NCBI RefSeq assembly: GCF_900241005.1
Contig: NZ_OEST01000001.1
Span: 558,001 to 622,000, forward strand
DNA from: Bacteroides cutis
GTDB taxonomy: Bacteria > Bacteroidota > Bacteroidia > Bacteroidales > Bacteroidaceae
Length of the DNA stretch: 64,000 nt
Reading direction: 5' to 3'
Shown here: positions 33,487-42,710 of the stretch, piece after piece
Layout: each line of letters opens with the position of its first letter
How positions within the stretch are numbered: position 1 is the first letter of the stretch
Program-made: the position numbers and the translations under genes
The notes under the pieces: generated by a model
Seen by the model: the letters and a program-made list of their open reading frames with translations, nothing else
Databases searched by the model: none
What the model was told of the DNA's origin: nothing

Positions 33487-34176
33487 ATGCGATTACAACC
33501 TTTATTGATAGGACTCATATTCTGTTTTTTCTCTGGTGTAGCAGTGGAAGCTACCAATAAACTTTCGGATTGGATACCTGAAGACTCTTCTGGTGAAGTG
33601 TGTATCACATGCATGGGAGATACTATGGATATTGTTTCTCCTGATGGACTTTCCCTCTGGTATAAACACCGTCTGACGGGTAATTATGAAATCAGCTATC
33701 GTGTTAAGTTTATTTTGGAGAACGGTAAGTACGATCGTCTTAGTGATATGAACTGCTTTTGGGGTGCTAATGACCCCACTTATCCTAATGACTTCTTTAC
33801 TCGTAGCCGATGGCGTAACGGGGAATTTAAAAATTATAATACTCTGAATTTATATTATGTAGGTTATGGTGGTAATGAAAACAAGACAACACGTTTCCGC
33901 GAGTATCATGCAGAATACTACGGAGTAGATGATGCCAAAATCAAACCTGTATTGAAAGAGTATACAGATGCCGCTTATCTGCTCAAGGCTGGGCAGTGGT
34001 ACGAAATACGTATCCGTGTGGTGAACGGAGTAACGACTTTCCGGGTGAATGGGGAAGAACTTTTCAGTCTACCTGTGACAAAAGGTAAAGGAGAGGGGTA
34101 TTTTGCTCTACGCTTGTGGCAGAACCATGTACTTTTTACAGATTTTAAAGTGAATAAAATAGAAAACCTTAAATAA
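33487..34176 (+). CDS. Secreted DUF6250-like beta-sandwich protein
   Basis: This 229-residue protein has a signal peptide (about 1-22) and a body that looks like a concanavalin-A-type beta sandwich, with segments GLSLWYKHRLTGNYEISYRV, NCFWGANDP and a C-terminal GYFALRLWQNHVLFTDFKV. It resembles the DUF6250 family found in Bacteroides polysaccharide loci. Members may bind or cleave glycans, but no reaction can be assigned here. The next gene, a PL8 lyase, starts 6 bases after its stop codon, so the two are translated from one message and probably share a substrate. Confidence 0.72.
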   Translation: MRLQPLLIGLIFCFFSGVAVEATNKLSDWIPEDSSGEVCITCMGDTMDIVSPDGLSLWYKHRLTGNYEISYRVKFILENGKYDRLSDMNCFWGANDPTYPNDFFTRSRWRNGEFKNYNTLNLYYVGYGGNENKTTRFREYHAEYYGVDDAKIKPVLKEYTDAAYLLKAGQWYEIRIRVVNGVTTFRVNGEELFSLPVTKGKGEGYFALRLWQNHVLFTDFKVNKIENLK

Positions 34177-34182
34177 ACAAAC

Positions 34183-37100
34183 ATGATGCAATTCAGTAAG
34201 TGGACAATAGGAGCAGGTATGCTTCTTACGATGTGGATGCCTGTGAAAGGTGAAGCTCAGATAGTGAAAAATGAACGTTTACTTTCTTTTGAAGATACAC
34301 AGGTACCGGCTTTCATTACAGGAACAAACTCCCAACTGGGTATTAGTGATGAACATTATAGAGATGGACGGCAAAGCTTGAGTTGGACATTTCGACCGGG
34401 AGCAGTCCTTACCATTGAGAAAGATTTGAGATTTGAGAAGAAAGATCCGACAGGAAAAGATACTTATCTTTCCGCTTTTATTGTGTGGGTATACAACGAA
34501 CAGGCACAAGACAAGAAGATAGAGTTTGAATTCCTGAAAGACGGTAAGAAATGTACCTCTTTCCCTTTTGGAATTAATTTCACCGGATGGCGTGCCGCAT
34601 GGGTGTGCTATGAACGGGATATGGAGGGCATACCTGAAGAAGGGATGAATGAGATACGTATTATTGCTCCGGATATAAAAGGAAAACTTTTTCTGGATCA
34701 TGTCGTTACTGCCAGTAAGGTGGATGCCCGCCAGCAAACGGCCGATGTGCAGGTTCCGTTTGTCAACAAGGGAACTACCAATCACTGGTTAGTAATCTAT
34801 GAACATTCTCTTTGGAAACCGGAAATTCCTCTTACGCCTATCACCGGGAAACAAAAGCGGGATATACAAATCATGGAAAATCGTTTTCGAGATATGCTTT
34901 ATACCCCTTCCAAGCTTTCGGAAAAAGAAATGGAGACAATTCGTAAGAAATACGATTTTTACAAGATAACTTACAAGAATGGAAAGGTATCGGGAATTCC
35001 CGTGTACTTTGTGCGCCATTCAGAGGCGTATGAACGAATGTTGCCTGACTGGAACCAAGGTATGTTTACTGAACTGGGAGTGGAGATGAGTGACTACTTT
35101 AATCTGATGAAACGTATTTCTATAGCTTATCTGGATGCGCATGACATAGCTGTGAAAAGTGAGTTGAAACAGAAATTTCTGGCTATGTATGACAATATTA
35201 CTGATCAAGGAGTTGCATATGGTAGTTGTTGGGGGAATATACATCATTATGGATACAGTATGCGCGGACTCTTTGTCTCTTATTTCCTGATGAAAGATGT
35301 ATTGCGTGATGCCGGTAAGCTGGATGAAGCGGAACGTACGTTGAATTGGTATGCCATTACGAATGAAGTATATCCTAAACCGACTGTCAATGGTATTGAT
35401 ATAGATACTTTTAATACGAAGCTACAAGGTCGTGTTGCCAGTATCTTGATTATGGAAGATACTCCTGAGAAATTGCAATATCTACGCTCTTTTTCCCGTT
35501 GGTTAGACTATGGATGCCGTCCGGCAATAGGCTTGGGAGGTTCTTTTAAGAAAGACGGAGCATGTTTCCACCATTGTAATAATTATCCTGCATATGCAGT
35601 AGGTGGGTTGGATGGCGCTACAAGTATGATTTACCTGTTGAGTGGTACGGAATTCAAACTTTCCGAGTTAGCACACGAAACGGTGAAAAATGTACTCCTT
35701 ACAATGCGTTTCTATTGTAACCTGAAACAATGGCCACTTTCTATGTCTGGTCGTCATCCTAATGGGAAGGGAGAACTGATCCCCATTCACTACGCCACTA
35801 TGGCAATGGCTGGTACACCGGATGGTAAACAAAAATATGACTCTGAAATGGCTACCGCTTATCTGCGTTTGGTTGCTTATACGGAAACACCGGATAAGGA
35901 TGTTCCCGATTACTTGCCGAAAGCTTCTACTAAGCAAGAACTGAAAATGAAAAAGTTACTCGAAACACAAGGTTTCCGTCCTGAACCTGACCCACAGGGT
36001 AATCTTGCGTTGGGTTACGGGTGTGTATCTGTGCAGCGTCGTGATAATTGGGCGGCGGTGGTACGCGGGCATTCTCGCTATCTATGGGCTGCCGAACATT
36101 ATTTGCCAGCCAACTTCTACGGGCGTTATTTGGCACACGGTAGCATGCAGATCTTGACTGGAAAGCCCGATGAAATGGTTACTTTTGCTACTAGTGGTTG
36201 GCAAGAAAACGGCTTTGATTGGAATCGTATTCCGGGGGTAACCAGTATTCATTTGCCTTTCGACCAGTTACGTGCTAAGGTGTTGAATGTAGATACTTTT
36301 TCAGGTATGGAGGAGATGCTCTATTCCGATGAAGCATTTGCTGGAGGATTGTCACAAGCGCGTCTCAATGGCAATTTCGGCATGAAGTTGCACGAACATG
36401 ATAAGTATAACGGTTCACATCGTGCGCGTAAATCTTTCCACTTCTTTGATGGTACTATTGTATGTCTCGGTACCGATATTGAGAATACAAATACTGAATA
36501 TCCTACAGAAACCACTGTATTCCAGCTAGCTGCCACTACTCCTGAAACTCATCGTTATTGGGATAATTACCGGAGTGACGGATGCACTTATATAGATCCG
36601 AATGGGGTAGGATATTATTTGTCTAAGACTTCTATGGCAAACGCACGTTATGAAAAGAATTTTCCGCAAGTAACTGTAGGTGAGCGTAGTACCAAATCTA
36701 CTTCTGGCAATTGGGTGTCACTTGTCTTGGAACATGGTATAGCACCCAAAGCTGCTTCTTATGAATATGCTGTGTTGCCCCATACTGATGCTATTTCTTT
36801 GAAAGTTTTCGCCGAGAAACCTACTTATAAGGTTCTCCAAAAAGACCGTAACGCACATATCGTTCGTTCCTTAGCAGATAATTTGACTTCATACGTATTG
36901 TTTGAAACTCCCCAGGAACTACCTGCGGAAGGATTGTTACAGAAAGTTGATACCTCCTGCCTTGTGATGATACGTGAGAACAAAGACAAACTTTTACTGA
37001 CCGTTTCGCAACCGGATCTTGCACTATATCGTGGTTTAAGCGATGAGGCGTTTGATAAAGATGGTAAACGTATTGAACGTAGTATCTATTCTCGCCCGTG

Positions 37101-37269
37101 GATAAGTAATGACAGTGGTGAGATACCCGTAACCGTTACTTTGAAAGGGCAGTGGCAAGTAGCTGAAACTTCTTATTGTAAACTCGTTTTTACCGATAAG
37201 AAACAGACAGTACTGCGATTTACGTGCAGGGATGCAGCCAGTTTCGATGTGGAACTGCGTAAAATGTAA
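34183..37269 (+). CDS. PL8 lyase of chondroitinase ABC architecture
   Basis: This 1028-residue secreted lyase has a signal peptide (about 1-26), an N-terminal beta-sandwich like the lyase-N domain of chondroitin ABC lyases (about 32-190), an alpha-toroid catalytic domain (about 210-580) and C-terminal beta domains. Candidate catalytic residues are H463/H464 in [14 protein letters not shown] and Y646 and R648 in [11 protein letters not shown]. Family members cleave linkages to uronic acid by beta-elimination in chondroitin, dermatan or hyaluronan. No sulfatase or GH88 accompanies it here, so a sulfated glycosaminoglycan is not the obvious target. The DUF6250-like gene precedes it, and a terminator and then susC follow. 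Confidence 0.88.
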   Translation: MMQFSKWTIGAGMLLTMWMPVKGEAQIVKNERLLSFEDTQVPAFITGTNSQLGISDEHYRDGRQSLSWTFRPGAVLTIEKDLRFEKKDPTGKDTYLSAFIVWVYNEQAQDKKIEFEFLKDGKKCTSFPFGINFTGWRAAWVCYERDMEGIPEEGMNEIRIIAPDIKGKLFLDHVVTASKVDARQQTADVQVPFVNKGTTNHWLVIYEHSLWKPEIPLTPITGKQKRDIQIMENRFRDMLYTPSKLSEKEMETIRKKYDFYKITYKNGKVSGIPVYFVRHSEAYERMLPDWNQGMFTELGVEMSDYFNLMKRISIAYLDAHDIAVKSELKQKFLAMYDNITDQGVAYGSCWGNIHHYGYSMRGLFVSYFLMKDVLRDAGKLDEAERTLNWYAITNEVYPKPTVNGIDIDTFNTKLQGRVASILIMEDTPEKLQYLRSFSRWLDYGCRPAIGLGGSFKKDGACFHHCNNYPAYAVGGLDGATSMIYLLSGTEFKLSELAHETVKNVLLTMRFYCNLKQWPLSMSGRHPNGKGELIPIHYATMAMAGTPDGKQKYDSEMATAYLRLVAYTETPDKDVPDYLPKASTKQELKMKKLLETQGFRPEPDPQGNLALGYGCVSVQRRDNWAAVVRGHSRYLWAAEHYLPANFYGRYLAHGSMQILTGKPDEMVTFATSGWQENGFDWNRIPGVTSIHLPFDQLRAKVLNVDTFSGMEEMLYSDEAFAGGLSQARLNGNFGMKLHEHDKYNGSHRARKSFHFFDGTIVCLGTDIENTNTEYPTETTVFQLAATTPETHRYWDNYRSDGCTYIDPNGVGYYLSKTSMANARYEKNFPQVTVGERSTKSTSGNWVSLVLEHGIAPKAASYEYAVLPHTDAISLKVFAEKPTYKVLQKDRNAHIVRSLADNLTSYVLFETPQELPAEGLLQKVDTSCLVMIRENKDKLLLTVSQPDLALYRGLSDEAFDKDGKRIERSIYSRPWISNDSGEIPVTVTLKGQWQVAETSYCKLVFTDKKQTVLRFTCRDAASFDVELRKM

Positions 37270-37319
37270 TCTTTTACCTTTATTATAGGTTACATCCTTA
37301 ATTTATTATAATATATTTG

Positions 37320-37363
37320 GCTCCTGATGAGAAATAAAAAGTTTCATCGGGAGCTTCTTTTTT
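37320..37363 (+). terminator. Terminator after the chondroitinase-ABC-like gene
   Basis: An 11-base stem, GCTCCTGATGA pairing with TCATCGGGAGC with one mismatch or wobble, is followed by TTCTTTTTTT. It ends the DUF6250-PL8 transcript, so the susC block that follows needs its own promoter. Confidence 0.8.
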
Positions 37364-37695
37364 ATATTTGTAACTTTTCTGTTTTCCTTCTTATTCCAGA
37401 CTCTGTATACGTAGGGAGAGGCTTATACATTCTCTTTTGAATAAAATTACAGCTTTTGTGAACTATATATAAGGGTTTCCAATGTCCATACTTCTACTTT
37501 TGTTGCCGTAAACTATGAGTATTTTAATAATAACTAATTAAACCTGTTTAATTAATCTTTTTAAATCTAATAATTATGGCACGAAAATTTGTATTGTACA
37601 ACAGTATCAGATGTTGACTTTTCTTTCTTCTACCTCTCTTCTATGGATTTCTAATAAAAAAGTGTGTGAAATGTAATAATTTAAATTTAGTATTT
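37364..37695 (+). promoter_or_regulatory. Leader and promoter region of the tandem susC/susD block
   Basis: This gap of about 330 bases has no gene. A candidate -7 box, TACTTTTG, lies at 37495-37502, which would give a leader of about 190 bases. No obvious direct repeat like that of the other PUL was found. The hybrid two-component regulator at 50086-54090 is the expected controller; its binding site cannot be picked out by eye. Confidence 0.45.
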
Positions 37696-40600
37696 ATGAA
37701 AAGAAAAATCAGATTTAAGATAGCTCTTTGGCTATCACTTATGATGTTTTTTGTGCCTACTATGGCTTTAGCACAAGTCACGGTTACAGGTAATGTCTCT
37801 GATGATATGGGACCTATTATTGGTGCCAATATTATTGTTAAAGGTGGTACTACCGGTGTAATCAGCGACGTAGACGGTAATTTTAAAATACAGGTACCAA
37901 GTTTAAAAAATACTATTCTGAAAGTGAGTTTTATCGGTTATCAAGAGGTAGAAATACCTCTAAATGGCAAAAACCACGTTAAGGTAGTTTTGAAAGAGGA
38001 CTCTGAAATGCTGGAAGAAGTTACAGTAGTGGCATACGGTGTACAAAAGAAAGAGACGTTGACGGGTGCTATTTCTTCTGTAAAAACAGAGGCTTTATTG
38101 GCATCACCTAATGCCAGTGTAGCTAACTCTTTGGCAGGTAAGATACCGGGACTTTCATCGGTTCAAACAAGTGGACAACCCGGTGCTGAAGATCCTAAGA
38201 TTTTTATTCGTGGTGCCGGTGCGTTGACTGAAGATCTTTCTGCTCCATTAATTTTGGTAGATGGTGTAGAACGTAGTTTCTTTCAGATGGATCCCAATGA
38301 AATAGAAGATGTTACTGTGTTGAAGGATGCTTCTGCCACAGCTGTATTCGGTGTACGTGGTGCTAATGGTGTGATACTTGTAACTACTCGTCGTGGTGAA
38401 AAAGGTAAAGCAAAGATAGCACTTAGTTCATCAGTGGGGGTACAAACGCCGACCTATATATTACATAATGCGGATAGCTATACGTATGCTACACTGTTTA
38501 GAGAACGTGAAATAAATGATGGTCGTGATCCGGACAGATATTTTACGGACTATGATTTGGAACGTTTCCGCTTAGGTGATGAACCTATAATGTATCCCAA
38601 TGTAGATTGGCGTGATTATATGATGAAGAAGGGAGCCGTACAAACACAACACAATCTTAATATATCAGGTGGTACTGATCAGGTACGTTATTTTATTTCT
38701 GTTGGTTATCTCTTCCAAGATGGACTTTTCAAAGATTTTGGTAATTCATCGGAAGGATATAGCTATAATCGTTATAATTATCGTACCAACTTAGATATGG
38801 ATATTAGTAAATCTACTACCTTGAAGTTGGGTATAGGTGGTATAGTTGGTAATAGAAAGTCAGGAGCTGTGGCTGAAGGAGATTTATGGAGAACTATCAA
38901 TGGTGGTTTACCTTTTGGAAGCCCGGGTATTGTTGATGGAAAACCGATTACTATTCCTAATAAATTCGGTGATATAATAAATGGTAATCCTGTCGCAGCT
39001 GTCTATAATCGTGGCTCGGTTAAACACATGTCCAATACGTTAAATATGGATTTGCTTTTGACGCAAAAGTTAGATTTCTTGACTAAGGGGCTTTCTGTTG
39101 AAGTGAAAGGGGCTTATAATACCACCTATAGTTTTGAGAAACGTATGATAAAGCGGGCTGCCAGATACAGATCATATACAGCTTATTATCGATCAGAACT
39201 GGAAAATCCGGAAATGGATTTTACAGACCCAAATTTCAACAAAGAGATTGTTTATTTGGTTGAAGGAAATGATGAAAAGCCGGTTTATGAAGAAAAAGAT
39301 GGACGTGGGCGCGATTGGTATTTTGAGGCTAGTATCCGATATAACCGTAAATTTGGAGATCATAATGTAAGCGGTTTGTTATTATACAATCAAAATAAAA
39401 AATATTATCCCAAGCAATTCGGCTTTATTCCTACAGCTTATGTAGGTTTGGTAGGTAGAGCTACTTATGATTACAAGTCTCGTTATTTGGCTGAGTTCAA
39501 CATTGGTTATAATGGTTCCGAAAATTTTGCTCCGGACAAACGTTTCGGAACTTTTCCCGCTTTTTCTTTGGGATATATCCTTTCTGAAGAGAAATTTATG
39601 AAGAACATCAAGTTCCTTGATTTCTTGAAATTCAGAGCTACTGTCGGTTTGGTAGGTAATGATAATATGAGTAATAATCGTTTCCTTTATTTGCCGGACA
39701 GTTATAATGTGGATAAAAGCGGTACTGATAAAGATTGGGGAAATAATCAGTGGGGATATAACTTTGGTTATGACAATACAACTGTCATGAAAGGTACGTT
39801 AGAGAATCGTTTAGGTAATCGTAATGTGACTTGGGAAACTTCCTTAAAGCAGAATTATGGTATTGATATGAATTTCTTGAAGAATCGTTTGAAAGCTAAA
39901 TTTGATTTCTTTAAAGAAAAACGTGAAGATATCTTGATTGCGCGCGGAACCCTTCCGGGTATCACGGCTTTTACTAAGGCCTTGCTTCCGGTGGTGAATA
40001 TGGGTAAAGTGGAGAATAAAGGATATGAAATTGAATTGAGCTGGAATGACCGTATCGGTGATAATTTCGGTTATTACATTAATGCTAATATGTCATATGC
40101 CAAGAATAAGATTATTTTCCAAGATGAGGTAGAACCTAATGAACCTTATTTGTGGCGTACAGGTAAACAGGTAGGTGCTGTGTTTGGCTATGTAACTGAA
40201 GGTTTTTATAATGATAGTGATTTCGATATCACTACCGATGATAAAGGTAATAAAAAATATACATTGAAAGAAGGCGTTCCGGGTACACAGGTTGCCGTGT
40301 TGCCGGGTGATGTGAAGTATAAGGATCTGAATGGAGATAAATTTATCGATGAGGACGACCAATGCCAGATTGGTTTTACTCAACGTCCTAATTATACATT
40401 CGGCTTGAATTATGGTTTCGATTACAAGGGTTTCTTCTTTTCCATGAACTGGACTGGAGCAGCCGAGCGTTCACAAGTATTAAGTAGTTACTTTAGTACT
40501 CCATTGAACAGTGGCTTGCTGGATTATCAGACAGAAGGTATCTGGCGTCCCGAAACAGCTGGAACTGCTACTGCTCCTCGTCTGTCTAAGGATCATTCTG

Positions 40601-40863
40601 ATTATAATCATAGACAATCAGACCTTTGGGTCAGAGACGGTTCATATTTGAGACTGAAGAACTTGACTCTGGGATATAACTTCACAAACAATTCTACTTT
40701 GAAGAAGCTTGGCATTAGTCAGTTAGGTATTAAATTGACAGGTTATAATTTGTTGACTTTCGATAAACTTGATATTATGGATCCGGAATCCATTACGGAT
40801 TGGTACAATGCCAGTTATCCTGTAGTAAAGATTTATAATTTGGGTGTGAATATTACTTTCTAA
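37696..40863 (+). CDS. SusC-like TonB-dependent transporter, first of a tandem pair
   Basis: Starting at 37696 gives 1055 residues with a normal signal peptide, MKRKIRFKIALWLSLMMFFV to ALAQ. The upstream in-frame ATG at 37666 would add ten residues before it. A regulatory-like beta domain (about 26-105), a canonical TonB-box region with LEEVTVVAYGVQKK, a plug and a 22-strand barrel follow. It should import oligosaccharides released by the PL8 enzymes of this locus. A SusD-like gene begins a few bases downstream, then a second susC/susD pair, so the cell could take up two classes of product. Confidence 0.94.
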   Translation: MKRKIRFKIALWLSLMMFFVPTMALAQVTVTGNVSDDMGPIIGANIIVKGGTTGVISDVDGNFKIQVPSLKNTILKVSFIGYQEVEIPLNGKNHVKVVLKEDSEMLEEVTVVAYGVQKKETLTGAISSVKTEALLASPNASVANSLAGKIPGLSSVQTSGQPGAEDPKIFIRGAGALTEDLSAPLILVDGVERSFFQMDPNEIEDVTVLKDASATAVFGVRGANGVILVTTRRGEKGKAKIALSSSVGVQTPTYILHNADSYTYATLFREREINDGRDPDRYFTDYDLERFRLGDEPIMYPNVDWRDYMMKKGAVQTQHNLNISGGTDQVRYFISVGYLFQDGLFKDFGNSSEGYSYNRYNYRTNLDMDISKSTTLKLGIGGIVGNRKSGAVAEGDLWRTINGGLPFGSPGIVDGKPITIPNKFGDIINGNPVAAVYNRGSVKHMSNTLNMDLLLTQKLDFLTKGLSVEVKGAYNTTYSFEKRMIKRAARYRSYTAYYRSELENPEMDFTDPNFNKEIVYLVEGNDEKPVYEEKDGRGRDWYFEASIRYNRKFGDHNVSGLLLYNQNKKYYPKQFGFIPTAYVGLVGRATYDYKSRYLAEFNIGYNGSENFAPDKRFGTFPAFSLGYILSEEKFMKNIKFLDFLKFRATVGLVGNDNMSNNRFLYLPDSYNVDKSGTDKDWGNNQWGYNFGYDNTTVMKGTLENRLGNRNVTWETSLKQNYGIDMNFLKNRLKAKFDFFKEKREDILIARGTLPGITAFTKALLPVVNMGKVENKGYEIELSWNDRIGDNFGYYINANMSYAKNKIIFQDEVEPNEPYLWRTGKQVGAVFGYVTEGFYNDSDFDITTDDKGNKKYTLKEGVPGTQVAVLPGDVKYKDLNGDKFIDEDDQCQIGFTQRPNYTFGLNYGFDYKGFFFSMNWTGAAERSQVLSSYFSTPLNSGLLDYQTEGIWRPETAGTATAPRLSKDHSDYNHRQSDLWVRDGSYLRLKNLTLGYNFTNNSTLKKLGISQLGIKLTGYNLLTFDKLDIMDPESITDWYNASYPVVKIYNLGVNITF

Positions 40864-40870
40864 AAAAGAT

Positions 40871-42679
40871 ATGACTATGAATAAATATATCAGTAGTTTG
40901 TTGGTGGCTTCTTCGTTGCTGTTTGTAGGATGCGACGATTTCAAGTTTGGCAATGCCTTTCTTGAGAAGCCGTTGAGTGACGAGATGAATATAGACAGTG
41001 TGTATGCGCATAAGATATATGCCGAACAGGCATTGGCGCAGGTTTATCATACGCTTCCTGATTTTATGCCACATCAAAATCGATTATCATGGGGTATATT
41101 GGAATCCTTGACCGATTTGGCCGATATGACTAAAGGTGGTGGTAATGGTTATCACAAAGGAACCATATCTGCAGCCGATCCGGGTGGTGGCCCTTATCAG
41201 ATACTTTATGATGAAGACGATGGAGCTTTTTCTGCTACCTGGGGTATCCGTAAGGCTCATCTCTTTTTAGATAATGTGGATCGTGTGCCTGATATGACAC
41301 CCGAAGAAAAATATATCCGCAAAGGAGAGGCTAAGGCTATTATGGCTTTCCATTATGTACAAATGTTCCGTTATTTGGGAGGAATGCCATGGATTGATCG
41401 TGCCTATAGCCCTGAAGATGAAATGAAGTTTACCCGCATGACAGTAGAAGAGATGGTGGATAAAGTTTGTGGACTGATAGACGAGGCTGCTGAGATGTTA
41501 CCTTGGAAGGTAGAAGCTATTGATGATGGACGAATGACAAAAGCCGGAATGATGGCATTGAAGGTACGCTTCTTGTTGTTTGCCGCTAGTCCTTTATTCA
41601 ACAGTGACCAACCTTTTAAAGATGGTGAGGCTTCGAATCTTCATTATACCTGGTGGGGAAATTATGACAAGAGCCGTTGGCAAAAGGCTTTGGATGCAGG
41701 TTTGGCATTCTTACGCGAGAATCAGAAGAATGGTAATTTCTATAAATTAGTGGATACAGGAAATCCTCGTAAGGATTTCTGGGATGGATATTTTACCCGT
41801 TACAATCAGGAAATTTTGATATGTAGCCACCGTTATACCAAATGGAATGTAAATAGTAAGTCTGTTTCGCAGATTAGATATGGGGCAGGACAACCAACGA
41901 TGAACTATGTGAATATGTTCCAAATGAAAGATGGTTCTGAGTTTGACTGGAATAATCCGGTACATGCAAAATATCCTTTCTTCGATGCAGATGGTAATAT
42001 GGTTCGTGATCCTCGTTTGTACGAGACGGTTATTGTAAATCAGGATAAAATACTGGGTCGTAAGGCAGAAATCTATTGGGGAGGGCGTGATGCGCCTAAC
42101 CGTATGGGAGGTAAAGGTAATGGTGACTGGATTTGGAATAATTATGCCATTTGTGGAATAGCTGTCCGTAAACATACACAGGATTTGAGAAAAGATGTAC
42201 AGAATAAATTCTATGAATGCCCCCTGTTACGCTTACCCGAAATTTATTTGAGCATTGCTGAAGCAATGAACGAATTGGGTAAGGCTACGGAAAAAGATGA
42301 ATTTGGCCGTGATGCTTACGATTATATTAACTTGGTTCGTAGTCGTGTAGATATGTGGGGCTATACCAAGGAAATGGTTGTTCCGGGTAAGGATTTACGT
42401 GAAACTATCTTACGCGAGAGAGCATTGGAATTCGGTTTTGAAGAAGTACGCTATTTTGATATCAACCGTTGGAAACATAAAGATTATTTGGACATCACTC
42501 GCTATACGCTGGATACATGGAAAGAATCGGATGGTTCTTATCGTCATGAACTGACACAATTCTTCCCCAACAAACGTCAATGGGTGGAACTTTGGGATGA
42601 TCGTTACTATTTGACCCCGTTGCCGTTGGCAGAAATCAATAAAAAGTATGGTCTAGTTCAAAATCCCGGTTGGGAATAA
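40871..42679 (+). CDS. SusD-like lipoprotein, first of a tandem pair
   Basis: This 602-residue RagB/SusD family protein has a lipoprotein signal ending LLFVGC. Two start codons, at 40871 and 40877, are in frame and both keep the signal; the choice does not change the mature protein. SusD landmarks include GEAKAIMAFHYVQMFRYLGG and ILRERALEFGFEEVRYFDINRW. It partners the SusC encoded 7 bases upstream and binds glycan at the surface. It is the larger of the two SusD proteins of the locus. Confidence 0.93.
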   Translation: MTMNKYISSLLVASSLLFVGCDDFKFGNAFLEKPLSDEMNIDSVYAHKIYAEQALAQVYHTLPDFMPHQNRLSWGILESLTDLADMTKGGGNGYHKGTISAADPGGGPYQILYDEDDGAFSATWGIRKAHLFLDNVDRVPDMTPEEKYIRKGEAKAIMAFHYVQMFRYLGGMPWIDRAYSPEDEMKFTRMTVEEMVDKVCGLIDEAAEMLPWKVEAIDDGRMTKAGMMALKVRFLLFAASPLFNSDQPFKDGEASNLHYTWWGNYDKSRWQKALDAGLAFLRENQKNGNFYKLVDTGNPRKDFWDGYFTRYNQEILICSHRYTKWNVNSKSVSQIRYGAGQPTMNYVNMFQMKDGSEFDWNNPVHAKYPFFDADGNMVRDPRLYETVIVNQDKILGRKAEIYWGGRDAPNRMGGKGNGDWIWNNYAICGIAVRKHTQDLRKDVQNKFYECPLLRLPEIYLSIAEAMNELGKATEKDEFGRDAYDYINLVRSRVDMWGYTKEMVVPGKDLRETILRERALEFGFEEVRYFDINRWKHKDYLDITRYTLDTWKESDGSYRHELTQFFPNKRQWVELWDDRYYLTPLPLAEINKKYGLVQNPGWE

Positions 42680-42710
42680 TCTAAATTCTAATTATTAGCA
42701 CAAAAGCGAT